Assembly (NCBI GenBank): GCA_015680635.1
Contig: JAABOA010000056.1
Location: forward strand, 311 to 29,861
Source of the DNA: Lunasporangiospora selenospora
Lineage: Eukaryota; Mortierellomycota; Mortierellomycetes; Mortierellales; Mortierellaceae
Direction: 5' to 3'
DNA: 29,551 nucleotides
Below the pieces are notes generated by a model. The model searched no databases and was not told the origin of the DNA. It saw only the letters and a list, made by a program, of their open reading frames with translations. The position numbers were made by a program, and so were the translations under genes. Positions 1-9,168 of this stretch are shown here, in pieces. Numbering within the stretch: the stretch's first letter is position 1; each line of letters opens with the position of its first letter.

Positions 1-184
1 ACTTCCCCGCAATATCGTCCTTTCCTATTCGAGCGACTGAGGACCAGACCGAGATGCCCTCAGTACTTTGCTCAGAAAACAAAAAAAAAACTCTCACTGG
101 GTATCATGGCCTTTGTACCTTTTCTCCTTGTCTCTTCCTATCATTGGGCCATCCATAGTAGAGCTTGACGGTGTTTGTTCTTTT

Positions 185-229
<45 letters not shown>

Positions 230-273
230 CCTCAGGCTCTGACAATCTCCTTCCTTTTTTCATATTATTCTAG
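1..273 (+). other. 3' part of an intron of the purine permease gene
   Basis: No coding exon is visible here. The permease reading frame enters at position 274, directly after the acceptor TTCTAG at 268-273. In AzgA proteins the residues before Ala-Tyr-Ile-Ile-Ser-Val-Asn-Ala form a conserved Arg-Ala-Gly-x-Thr-Thr-Phe block, and no frame of 1-273 encodes it. The upstream exon therefore most likely lies left of the window, and the intron is at least 273 nt. It holds a long CT microsatellite about 50 nt before the acceptor, which may serve as an extended polypyrimidine tract. Confidence 0.7.
186..226. repeat. (CT)n microsatellite, about 20 units
   Basis: An uninterrupted CT dinucleotide run lies inside the intron of the purine permease gene, upstream of its acceptor. 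It is expected to vary in length between strains. Confidence 0.95.
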
Positions 274-1971
274 GCCTACATCATTTCTGTTAATGCCCTG
301 ATTGTCGCCGATTCGGGCGGACCATGCCATTGCACTATTGCCGGAGACCCAACGTGCGCCTCGGACCCTGCCTACCAAAGCTGCCTCGCCACGCTCAAGT
401 TGGACCTGATTACTGCTACGGCTGCCATTGCCTGCTTCTCGACTATGCTTATGGGCATCTTTGCCAATCTGCCCATCGGTCTTGCACCTGGCATGGGTCT
501 GAATGCCTACTTTACTTATACCGTTATCGGTTACCATGGCTCAAACAAGATCTCATACGAGACCGCATTGGCTGCCGTCTTTATTGAAGGCATCATCTTT
601 GTCTTGCTCTCGATCTTTGGTATCCGTCAATGGCTCGCACGACTGATTCCCCAGAGTATCAAGATTGCGACAGGTGCTGGCATTGGTCTCTACCTTTGCT
701 TTATCGGCATGCAATCATCTGCTGGTATTGCACTTATTGGTGGAGACTCTGCCACATTGGTCGCACTTGCTGGTTGTATCAAGGACGCCGAGGGTGCCTG
801 CATTCCTGGCAGCCACATGCGATCACCAACAACCTGGATGGGTATCTTTGGTTTTGTGATCATCTCTGTCTGTCTGGTCTTCCGTGTCAAGGGTGCCGTT
901 TTGGTCGGCATCGTATTCATTTCGGTCCTGTCCTGGATCCGAGGCACCAGCTTCACCTACTTCCCATACACCCCCCAGGGCAATGCCATGTACGATTACT
1001 TCAGAAAGGTTGCCTCTTTCCACCCAATCCAGATCACATTAGGTCGGATGAACTTTGACCTGGGTTCCTCTGAGGTTTGGATCGCCTTGATCACCTTCCT
1101 CTATGTCGATATTATGGACACGACCGGAACTCTGTATTCGATGGCCAAGTTTGGTGGTTACATGTACCGAAACGGTGACTTTGATGGCTCGACCGCCGCC
1201 TTTATCTGTGATGCCGCCTCCATCTCGGTCGGAGCTCTCTTGGGTGTCCCCCCCGTGACAGCCTTTATCGAGTCCGGAGCCGGTATCACTGACGGTGGTC
1301 GCACAGGCATTACCTCAATTGTCACCGGATTCCTCTTCTTCATTTCACTCTTCTTCTCGCCCATCTTTGCCTCCTTCCCACCATGGGCTACTGGCCCTGC
1401 CTTGATTGTCGTCGGCTCGATGATGGTCAAGTCAGTGCGGTCCATTAACTGGGACTATGTCGGAGATGCCATCCCTGCGTTCTTGACCATTGCCTTGATG
1501 CCCTTGTCCTACTCGATTGCCTACGGTCTTATCGCTGGTGTCGGTTCGTACATTGTCATCAACAGCGCCGTCTACCTGATCGAGGTCATCTCGGGTGGTC
1601 GTATCACGCCAGATGATAAGGATCTGCGAGAACCCTGGGCCAATAGTGTCACAGGTGGAGACACGAGCATCTTTTCGTACGAGACCATGGTTCCCAACTG
1701 GCTCCAGCGAATTATCTGCAAGGTCCGAGGCAACATCTATGTGGACCCTCTGGATGTTCTTGAAGAAGAAGAGCGTCTTGAACGCGAGGCCGCGATTCAT
1801 GCGGAGGAGAAGGATATGAGAATCCCCATGGAGACGATGGGACTTTTGCCAACGACCCCACCCTTGTCAAGTTCCCATGCCTCGGAAGAGACTCATGGCC
1901 TTTCCATGCCCCCGCGCATGTTTTCGTATACTGAGTCCTCGCAGGATCTGCATCGTCAGCGACCTCTGTGA
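274..1971 (+). CDS. azgA: AzgA-type purine (adenine/guanine/hypoxanthine) permease, 5'-partial
   Basis: This is a plasma-membrane proton symporter family for purine uptake (NCS2 fold, AzgA-like branch). The frame is open from the acceptor at 273 to TGA at 1969-1971, giving 565 visible residues. Visible hallmarks are AYIISVNALIVADSGG at the new N-terminus, a Cys-containing extracellular loop, the GLAPGMGLNAYFTY signature, YVDIMDTTGTLYSMAKFGGY, and ESGAGITDGGRTG, which corresponds to the TM10 substrate-binding motif of the family. Many hydrophobic helices are separated by short loops. The C-terminal 110 or so residues are a hydrophilic, Glu/Ser-rich cytosolic tail. Family members have roughly 570-600 residues, so only a short N-terminal part is missing. 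That part should be in an exon left of the window. An internal Met at 400 is not the start, because clear family sequence lies upstream of it. Gene identity is certain at family level; substrate preference is inferred from the family. Confidence 0.93.
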   Translation, partial: AYIISVNALIVADSGGPCHCTIAGDPTCASDPAYQSCLATLKLDLITATAAIACFSTMLMGIFANLPIGLAPGMGLNAYFTYTVIGYHGSNKISYETALAAVFIEGIIFVLLSIFGIRQWLARLIPQSIKIATGAGIGLYLCFIGMQSSAGIALIGGDSATLVALAGCIKDAEGACIPGSHMRSPTTWMGIFGFVIISVCLVFRVKGAVLVGIVFISVLSWIRGTSFTYFPYTPQGNAMYDYFRKVASFHPIQITLGRMNFDLGSSEVWIALITFLYVDIMDTTGTLYSMAKFGGYMYRNGDFDGSTAAFICDAASISVGALLGVPPVTAFIESGAGITDGGRTGITSIVTGFLFFISLFFSPIFASFPPWATGPALIVVGSMMVKSVRSINWDYVGDAIPAFLTIALMPLSYSIAYGLIAGVGSYIVINSAVYLIEVISGGRITPDDKDLREPWANSVTGGDTSIFSYETMVPNWLQRIICKVRGNIYVDPLDVLEEEERLEREAAIHAEEKDMRIPMETMGLLPTTPPLSSSHASEETHGLSMPPRMFSYTESSQDLHRQRPL

Positions 1972-2781
1972 TTTTTCTTGGGATTTCCCCTCTGCTCTCC
2001 ATGTACTTCCCCTGGACTGCGGTGTCTCTAGTTTGTGTTGGTTCCTTGAAAGTGGACTATTACCCATCCCATCCTTCCCATCACTCTCTCATGCTTTTCC
2101 ACGCACTTGCTAGTTTCACTTTACACCAGGGGTACACCGCAAAAGAGACGCACAGAGATGAAAAGCAGAGCAAATAATAAGAATTATAATAAAAAAGAAG
2201 AACCCCTCACTCTTTTCTGTTACTTTGTTATGTTTATCATGCATCCTAGCACCGCAGAGTATATACATTTTGCTGTAGCTTTGACTGATGAGAATATGTA
2301 AAGTTTTGTAGAGGGTGAGTGTACATGTAGCCCCAAGAGTTTATTGTCGTTTGAGAACGAGACGAGGAGGAGGGGGGGGGAGGGAGATGGTTGAAAACAC
2401 CAAGGTTGAAGCTAGATCCTCAGGTTAAAGAGTGATGGAGGAATATTAACAAAGTCGGTCCGAATATACGCTGCTTCGTGTCCACGAAAGAAAGTAAAAA
2501 TACAAATAAGCAAGGCTCCTTGTGGAGGAAAAACGGAAGAGGGGAGAAAAAAGAGGAATAGGGAAAAAAAAAAAAAAAAGAGAGAGAAGAAAAAGAAACG
2601 AGCCCAATGCACACATGACAGAGAACAAGAAAACATTGGCTCAAAAGAAAAAAGAAAAGAAAAAAAAGAAAAAAAGAAGGCATTAGAGACAAATCAACCG
2701 GGTTAGGTTCCCGAACCTCGTCTCCCCCCCAATGTGGGTACCTTTGACATTTTAAATACAGAACAATAAGAAATTCCGACA
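1972..2781. other. Convergent 3' intergenic region (permease / Cdc20)
   Basis: This holds the 3' flanks of two convergent genes. An AT-rich stretch with AATAATAAG and ATAATAAAAAA near 2173-2195 could serve permease polyadenylation. Purine-rich low-complexity runs follow: a G-rich patch at about 2366-2386 and A-rich blocks at about 2562-2600 and 2645-2680, which are T-rich on the Cdc20 strand. The overlapping Phe/Leu/Ser-rich open frames on the minus strand are translations of these A/G tracts and are not supported as genes. Confidence 0.7.
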
Positions 2782-5541
2782 CTAGCGGATTCGGGTCATC
2801 GAGGAAATGGTACGTCCACGAATAGTCGTTCCTCCATCAGCACCTCCAAACGGATCGTTCTCGTCGCGATCGTTCCTCCATCGAGAGGACGACCCAGGTC
2901 CTGAATAGGAGCCCGTTCTCGTGAGCGTCTTACTGCCCGTTCCGCTTCCTTTCTGGTCCTTCTTGCTCTTGGCCTCAAACAATTTCCAGAACTTGAGATT
3001 CTGGTCACTGGCCAAGGTGGCCACCGTCTGCCCATCAGGACTAAGAGACGTGTGGAGCACTCTCGAGTCGTGGGCAGGAATGTCAATCACCTTGCTCAGG
3101 GACGGGTATCCGTACACAGAGAGATTGTTGTCTGGATAGCCATGAGATGTCACAAACTCTCTATAGTCCTTGGACCAGATAATCGATGTCACTTGTGAAA
3201 CAGTGTTGACCGTGTTCAAACGTGCGCCCGTAGTCGAGTTCCAGAAATGAATTTGCTTGTCATATGTGCCACCGCCCGACGCAAGTAGATTATTCTGCCA
3301 AGGACACCATGCAAGCGCCTATTTAATCCATGCAGGTAACATCCATTAAGCATCAGATTAGTGAGTTGATATTTCTTACAGCCACCCAAAAGACCTTCCT
3401 GTCGATTTCTTACCTTGACAGCTGCCGTATGGTTCGTCTTGGTAAACTTTGGAGTGATACTTCGAGAGTCCCAAATATTGACCAAGTTATCATTTCCGCC
3501 ACTTGCAAGCTGCATTCCATCCTCACGCCAAGTCAGTCCACAGACTTCGTTACTATGATTAATCAATTCGGCCACTTTATGGTTCTGGATTCGGACATCG
3601 TGATTCCAGATACTTCCGTCTCGGCATCCTGAGCTCAGGATATGCTTGTCCCACGCCAAGACGCCGACTCTGGAGGCATGGCCCGACATGGATCGAACCT
3701 TGGTCTTGGATTCCACGTCCCAGATTTGTGTATCGCCATCAAACATACCAATGGCCAAATAGGCTCCATCGAATGCCCAAGAGACCGAAGCAACAGCATC
3801 CATGTTTCCTGTCAACGTGACCAAATTCTCTACTTGGCCTGACTCTGCGTTCCAGAGAAAAACTGACTTGTCCAGTCCAATGGCAAGGAGATTGGTGCAT
3901 GACCAGTCCAAGAGATTCAAGTAATAGTCGTCCAACAGTCCTGGCGCATCTAGAACCTTTTCGGGACTCGTGAGGATCGTGCGTTTGCGAATGAGATTTG
4001 AAGCTGAATTGGACCGCCCAAAGCTTGGGTGGCGACTGTAGATGCTGCGTGTCTGGTTCGAGTCGCTCGCTCGGAAGGGATTGGCCCCAACAGAAGGTGC
4101 CTCGACGTTGAAGGCAAGGATTCGGCTGTTGAGTGAAACCCCGCAAGCATGGGCAACTTGCTCCCTGTGGATGTATTCGCTGTCAATCACTTCGTCTTTG
4201 ATATTATAGCTCGGTAGTGGTAGAACAGAGTGGACCGTCGTTGTATCATCCATTGTAGCATGCGCGCTGTTGAGATTCATGGCACTCCTGTTGGGTATAA
4301 AGCGGTCGCCCTAATGCCAGTGAGTCATTGCAATTTTCCAAACGAAGATGACGATAAAGGCATATCGTGTTAGTTTCACAAGCAGAAAAAAAAAGAATGG
4401 CAGTATATAAAAGATAGAAGCAAAGTCAACAGAGGTGGAAAGACCCCACGATTCGGTCCCTTACCACACACAAGACTCTCTTGGCTTTTTTGGGCGACTT
4501 TGGGACAAAGTCGTTTTTGACCACGTCCAATTTAACAGAGATGCCGTGGAAACTCACGGCCCGGGAGAGACCAGGTTTGGAGGTAATTGAGGGTGACGAA
4601 GCCTGGGGCGTCGACTTTGTGTTGGCTGTCATGTTCAGAGCGTTGGCCTTTCCAGGACCAGCACTGTCGGCGCGAATGAGTGTACGAAGTGGGTGTTGCT
4701 TCAAAGGTGACGTTTTGTTGGGGTCGTTTGTAGAGACTTTCCCGGGAGTTGTAATGAGAGCCGATGTCGTAGAGGTCCTCTTGAAGAGGGGACGATTGCT
4801 GCTTAATAGCTCTAAATTACCAATCTTTTGCAATGTGGTGGCTGTCGTTGGCCTCTTGGGAGATCTCTGAAGCAAGGAGGCCACCCTATCCACATGTGGT
4901 GAATTCTGCAATCCTGCGGATGAAATTGGTCGCTTCCCGAGAACACTACTTGGAGTAGCAGTGGGAGGACTAGAGGTTGGGGTCGTGCTTTCCTTTACAC
5001 TCTCCAAGGGTTTGCTTGGTGTGGTCGGGATAGATGCCCTATCAGCGATATTGCCTTTGTTGGTTCTCGCTACAGTAGAATCCCGAAGCTGAAGAGAAGC
5101 CGTTGGGCCAGCGCTTGCGGTACGTGATAACAACAGAGTAGAGGACGAAGGTGCTGCAAGCTGGCGTGGGGTTGATAACAAACCGCTATTCGAGAATCGG
5201 TTCTTGGGAAAGAGAGACGCCCCGCCCAAGGACGCGCTAGCAGCAAAGCCTCCAACACGACCAGAACGGCTTCCCAGCTTCTGCTCGGCGCCCAATGCTG
5301 AGCCTCCTCTTCCAGTAGATCCACCTTCCTTAAATGACTTTAAGAGCATTTCATAGCGAGCATTAGCTCTTGACGTTGTCCCATTGTTGCTGGTGCCTGA
5401 GCTGCTGCTGCCGCTAGAAGCGCCACCACTTTCGCGGTTGGATGCTGGTAAAGAAGGTGTTGACAGAGTCGACGACATTGTGGAGGTGTTGCTAGATTTC
5501 GGTGGCGATGGCGAAACCAACGCGCCCGATGGCGAAGACAT
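2782..5541 (-). CDS. cdc20: APC/C activator Cdc20 (Slp1/Fizzy), WD40 protein
   Basis: Cdc20 brings substrates to the anaphase-promoting complex and is the target of the spindle checkpoint. There are three exons: 5541-4465, 4310-3414 and 3318-2782. The introns are 154 and 95 nt, both phase 0, and the product is 836 residues. Exon 2 opens exactly on the C-box GDRFIPNRS (residues 360-368). A Mad2-interaction-like motif RILAFNVEAP is at about 422-431. The seven-blade WD40 domain starts near VLDAPGLLDDYYLNLLDWS and includes LASGGNDNLVNIWDSRS and DIPAHDSRVLHTSLSPDG. The last two residues are Ile-Arg, the IR tail that docks on the APC/C. Similarity to fission yeast Slp1 (for example KFTKTNH, and TRIR at the end) points to Cdc20 rather than Cdh1. 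Exon 1 is unusually long, Ser/Thr/Pro-rich, and has about a dozen S/T-P sites, several with CDK-like basic residues. A run of 19 A bases lies directly before the start codon. Confidence 0.95.
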
Positions 5542-5936
5542 TTTTTTTTTTTTTTTTTTTGGAAGGAGAGGGTGTTTTTTGTTGGACTCGAGTTGGCCGA
5601 GACCGTCCCTGGTTTGTCGACTCCTGTGTATAAAAAAGAGAAAGAGAAAGGGCTGCTGATGTACGCGTTTCCGTTGCCTTTCTAGATCAAGCTACGCTCG
5701 CCAATGTATATGCTGGTGATGTCTTGATTCAGCTGGTCCGCCCTGAAGAGGAAAAGGTGAAATTCTTTTTATGGATGCCTGGCGGAGATGAGATGGAGTG
5801 CAACCACACCTGAACTTTACCTGTGCAACTTTGAATAGCTGTGGCTTGGTAAAGTGCCTCTAAAACTAAGGCATTCCACCATTTGACAGAAAGCCTTGCA
5901 CTTGTTCCTACACTTCAAACTGCTTGCTCATCCAAG
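5542..5936. promoter_or_regulatory. Divergent promoter region Cdc20 / TFB5
   Basis: These 395 bp lie between two divergent starts and must hold both promoters. Directly upstream of the Cdc20 ATG (minus strand) is an uninterrupted A19 tract (5542-5560). GTATAAAAAA at about 5628-5637 on the + strand resembles a TATA element but is 300 bp from the TFB5 start. No coding frame is supported. Confidence 0.6.
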
Positions 5937-6416
5937 ATGGTCAAGGCGGTGAAGGGCAAGTAATCATGTCCGGGAGGTCGAGGGTTTTCTCTAAAGGCTT
6001 GCATTAACCATTTGATGCCATCTCTTCTCTCTCCCCCCCCCCTCCTTTTTTAATATATTCTCTAGGCATTGTTCTTGAATGGTAATTGCTACTTTTGTTC
6101 TGGGAAATGCAAAGCCTTTATATGTTCATGCTTGCACGTCTTCCATGCAAGCGCACAGCATTGAGGAAACCAAAGCACCGGAAACACCGACTTTTCTTTC
6201 TTGTTCCTGACTCGATACATTTGGCCTATTTAAACACTTAGCGATTCCTCGGTCAAACAGATTATCCTCGGATTAAATGAACGCGGCCAGTTCATTATCG
6301 AAGACCTTGACGATACTCATGTGTTTGTCGACGCCTCTTGTGTCGAGCAGCTTCGAGCAGACATCGATCAAATTTTGAACGAGAATACCTACAATGCGGA
6401 AGAAGCAAACAAGTAA
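5937..6416 (+). CDS. TFB5: TFIIH core subunit TFB5 (GTF2H5/TTDA homologue)
   Basis: This is a small subunit of transcription and nucleotide-excision-repair factor TFIIH that stabilises p52/Tfb2. The exons are 5937-5955 (19 nt), 6066-6081 (16 nt) and 6242-6416 (175 nt), giving 69 residues against about 71-72 in human and yeast. The protein begins MVKAVKGIVLECDSSVKQII and contains the family block GQFIIEDLDDTHVFV at about residues 27-41. Intron 1 (5956-6065) starts with GCAAGT, a GC-AG intron. The only nearby GT (5960) would put a stop in the next exon, while the GC site restores the conserved Lys-Gly-Ile-Val-Leu-Glu-Cys sequence. Intron 2 (6082-6241) is a normal GT-AG intron. Because the exons are so short, no exon of this gene gives a long open frame, and automated annotation could easily miss it. 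It is divergent from Cdc20 and convergent with the tRNA dehydratase gene. Confidence 0.92.
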
Positions 6417-6749
6417 ATTGGATAGTGGCCCGCAGACCTTTAAAGGACAAATCATGTCAAAGTAGATGTGGGACGCCACCACCACTAAAGACCACGACCC
6501 ACATGAGTGCTGCCATTGCAGCAGGTCATAAGATCGTAGCTATGATTATCTCGGCCTTTTTTTTTTCTCTCTCGCTCTTTTGGAATGCACCGATCCTGAT
6601 GTCTGAGGGCTCTATAGCTGTGCTAGTAAAGTAACCTTGTCTGGAATCATTCCTCTGAGCAATTACTGACATGTCCCTATCGCTTTTGCAGTGTCATAAA
6701 AATGCAATTTTCGTCTGTTTTGTTTTATTTCCCTTGTTGGCGTGAGATT
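6417..6749. other. Convergent 3' intergenic region (TFB5 / Tcd)
   Basis: These are the 3' flanks of two convergent genes, 333 bp. A T-rich stretch at about 6559-6580 and a T-rich end at 6710-6730 could serve as processing signals. No coding exon is supported on either strand. Confidence 0.6.
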
Positions 6750-8557
6750 TTATCGAAGTCGAGAAATTAGAATCTCCTCCTCATATCGTCCATTGATAGA
6801 GTCGACAATGCTCTTTCCATACTCTTTCTCCAGATCTGCATCTTCCGGCAATGCTAAATGTCGCTCCATCTCTGCCTGAGTCAGAACCACGGCATTCAGT
6901 AGACTGAGGGGCTCTGAACGGATCCAACGGCAAACACAAATCCGATCCATGCTCTGAGAAATGCCACTACGACCGCGGAACATCTCCTCTACCACATATC
7001 CGATATCACGGCGATCGAGCGGCATAGTGATACTCCTCGACTCATCCGAGTTCTGGCTATCATCAGCTCCGGTGGGTGCCATGGACTCTTCTCGAAGTTT
7101 CAGATCCCGATGAAGACGTTGATAGAGTACATCGCGATATCTGACCAGCAAAGGGTCCATTGGCCATCCTGCAATCTTGCAGATAATATGTGTTGCCATG
7201 GACATACCAAACATTGCTGGAATAGGCACCAATGTTGGCAGAACGGTAGTACCAGATGTAATTATCGGCAATGGATTGTATGCGAGTCCTTTTGGCTTCT
7301 CTTCTGATCCTGGCAGCATGCTTGATGCAGACTTGGTTGGCTTCTCGGTCGAAAACACAATCTCAATGCCAATGTCGACTCCCAACCGCTTCATCCTGCG
7401 ACGCACTGCCCTTGCCAACGGATCCTCTTTTTTCCCCAGACGCATAAGAAGAGAGGGGAGGGGCAATAAAAAGAAATATAATGTCGAATTAGGAAACATC
7501 CAAACACTATGCACACAATGTCTTTGTGCGACTCTAAGAAGCAGAAGGACAACCGTTGCTCCTTACCGATCGTTTCGGAGATATCGCTGATCTGAACACG
7601 AGAGGGGTCGGCTTTGACGCCTGCATCCATGGCACTTATCACTGGGATCTTGTTTTCGTAGCAGTACTTGAGCAATGCAAGTTTGCTCGTAAGGTCGCCA
7701 GTTGCATCCACGACATAATCCGGTGATCCTACAAGAAGTCATTGTATTCAACGCAACAATATTCATGTCAGTTGAGTGAGGGTGGTCTACGACTGGTAGC
7801 GGAGCAAATAGAGCAGAAAAAATAATAACCCCTGTAAGGATGTACCTGCAAGTAATGCACCAACCGTATCTTCCCGAAGCAGCTCGATGCGAACATCGAC
7901 ATCCACCCAAGGAACGACTTTCCTAAAGGTCCTCTTTAAAGCAATCGCCTTTGGTGTGCCAACATCACGTCTGGTTGCTGTCGAGTGCTGGTGGAGGTTT
8001 GAAAGACTGATTGTACCATAATCGATCATTCGGATCCGGCCAACGCCACTCTTCACGAGCATGGTGGCTGCCCAGCTGCCAATGTCGCCTAAGATTAACA
8101 ACGAGAGTAGCGTGTGAGTATCGCTTGCCATGCTGAGGGGACCCTTCATTATAGGTCTCCCTTTCCTGCTTCTTAACGGGCACACCTACTACTAACCTGC
8201 ACCCACCACAATCACAAAGGACTTGCGAAGCTTGGCAACGCCATCCTCTCCAAGGAATGCAATGTTTCTTGCCAGCTGCTCCTGAACCAACTCTTCATCA
8301 AACAGTCCTGTAGCCGGTGCATTGGATCCCGTGTCCTGCTCCTTTGGAGAGTCACCGAGGAATTGTTGACTCGGAGCAGACGAAAGACCCATAGACCCCT
8401 CTGACCTCTTTTTTGAGTGTCTTGCATGGTGTCTCCGTTCCGCTCCTTGATAAGAGAGAATAGCGGTTGCTGTGGCCGCAGAGGCGACAGCCGCCACGAG
8501 GATCATTTGGGTCGATTGACTTGTCCCTGTGGACAGCTTTTCCATTAGAGGCCACAT
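6750..8557 (-). CDS. TCD1: tRNA threonylcarbamoyladenosine dehydratase (Tcd1/Tcd2, E1-like)
   Basis: This is a ThiF/E1-superfamily enzyme that uses ATP to cyclise t6A37 of tRNA to ct6A. The yeast homologues are mitochondrial outer-membrane proteins. There are four exons: 8557-8197, 8088-7846, 7728-7567 and 7426-6750. The introns are 108, 117 and 140 nt, all phase 1, and the product is 480 residues. A hydrophobic helix at about residues 17-36, followed by Arg/His/Lys residues, fits an N-terminal membrane anchor. The nucleotide-binding loop is GAGDIGS (119-125). Next come MIDYGTISLSNLHQHS and DVGTPKA, the Asp and Ser-Asn-Leu elements of E1-like ATP sites, then PDYVVDATGD and the SDISETIEDPLARAVRRRM block typical of the TcdA/Tcd group. 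The last acceptor (AAAAAAG before 7426) is what joins this block correctly. Tcd1 and Tcd2 paralogues cannot be separated from this sequence. An alternative start at 8542 would remove five residues. Confidence 0.92.
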
Positions 8558-9168
8558 GCTGGGAATGAGACTTGGGTAGATTTGAATGAGTTGTTGGCCC
8601 TCAAAGTCAATGATAAAATAGAGATGTGGCTTTCCTCCACACGCGCTTTGGACTTTTAAGACTTTCGATTGAGCAGGTAGACTATGCCCTCTCTAATATA
8701 TAGATCGCCCATTCTCTAATTGGGACGTTGAAAAAAATAACCTGACTGCCACCCTGCAACTGACGCCCAGGCAAACCCGTACAGACAGATAACATGCTCG
8801 CATCTGGCATGGCTAGTGTTGGCTAACCGGCTTGTGTGAAGTTCGCTGGCCAAACGGCTACGGATAGCTCTTCTCCATTCTCACAAATCAGGTCTTCCGG
8901 GACGCTCTTCTTCCCGATCTGTCTTCTTCCACCTTTAAAGACTGGGGATTTGTAGCCGGAAATGCATCCTTACTGTTAGCTCGGGTGGTTTATTAATCGA
9001 ATCTTTCATTGGGAACTCAATGAGGAGAGCAGCCCAAACGAGATGTTGCAAAGCTCTTTGTCTCAAAAATCTCCAGTAAAAAGGGTTACGGACAAAATAA
9101 GAAAATCAGAGAGGTTTTATTACTGTACAATCGAGTTTTGGAGCTCGGTTTATAGAACGACAGTCCGT
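8558..9168. promoter_or_regulatory. Intergenic: Tcd promoter and malate dehydrogenase 3' flank
   Basis: These 611 bp lie between two minus-strand genes. On the minus strand CTATATATTA (about 8695-8704) is a TATA-like element about 140 bp upstream of the Tcd start. The part next to 9168 is the 3' UTR of malate dehydrogenase. No coding exon, tRNA or other RNA gene was recognised. Confidence 0.55.

Noticed and set aside
2412-2782. Phe/Leu/Ser-rich minus-strand frames downstream of Cdc20
   Set aside because: They are translations of A/G homopurine tracts in the 3' flank; the Cdc20 stop at 2782-2784 is well supported by the conserved Ile-Arg end.
7391-7711. A minus-strand frame of 106 codons within the tRNA dehydratase gene
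   Set aside because: It is exon 3 of that gene read through its third intron; splicing at 7567/7426 restores the family sequence.
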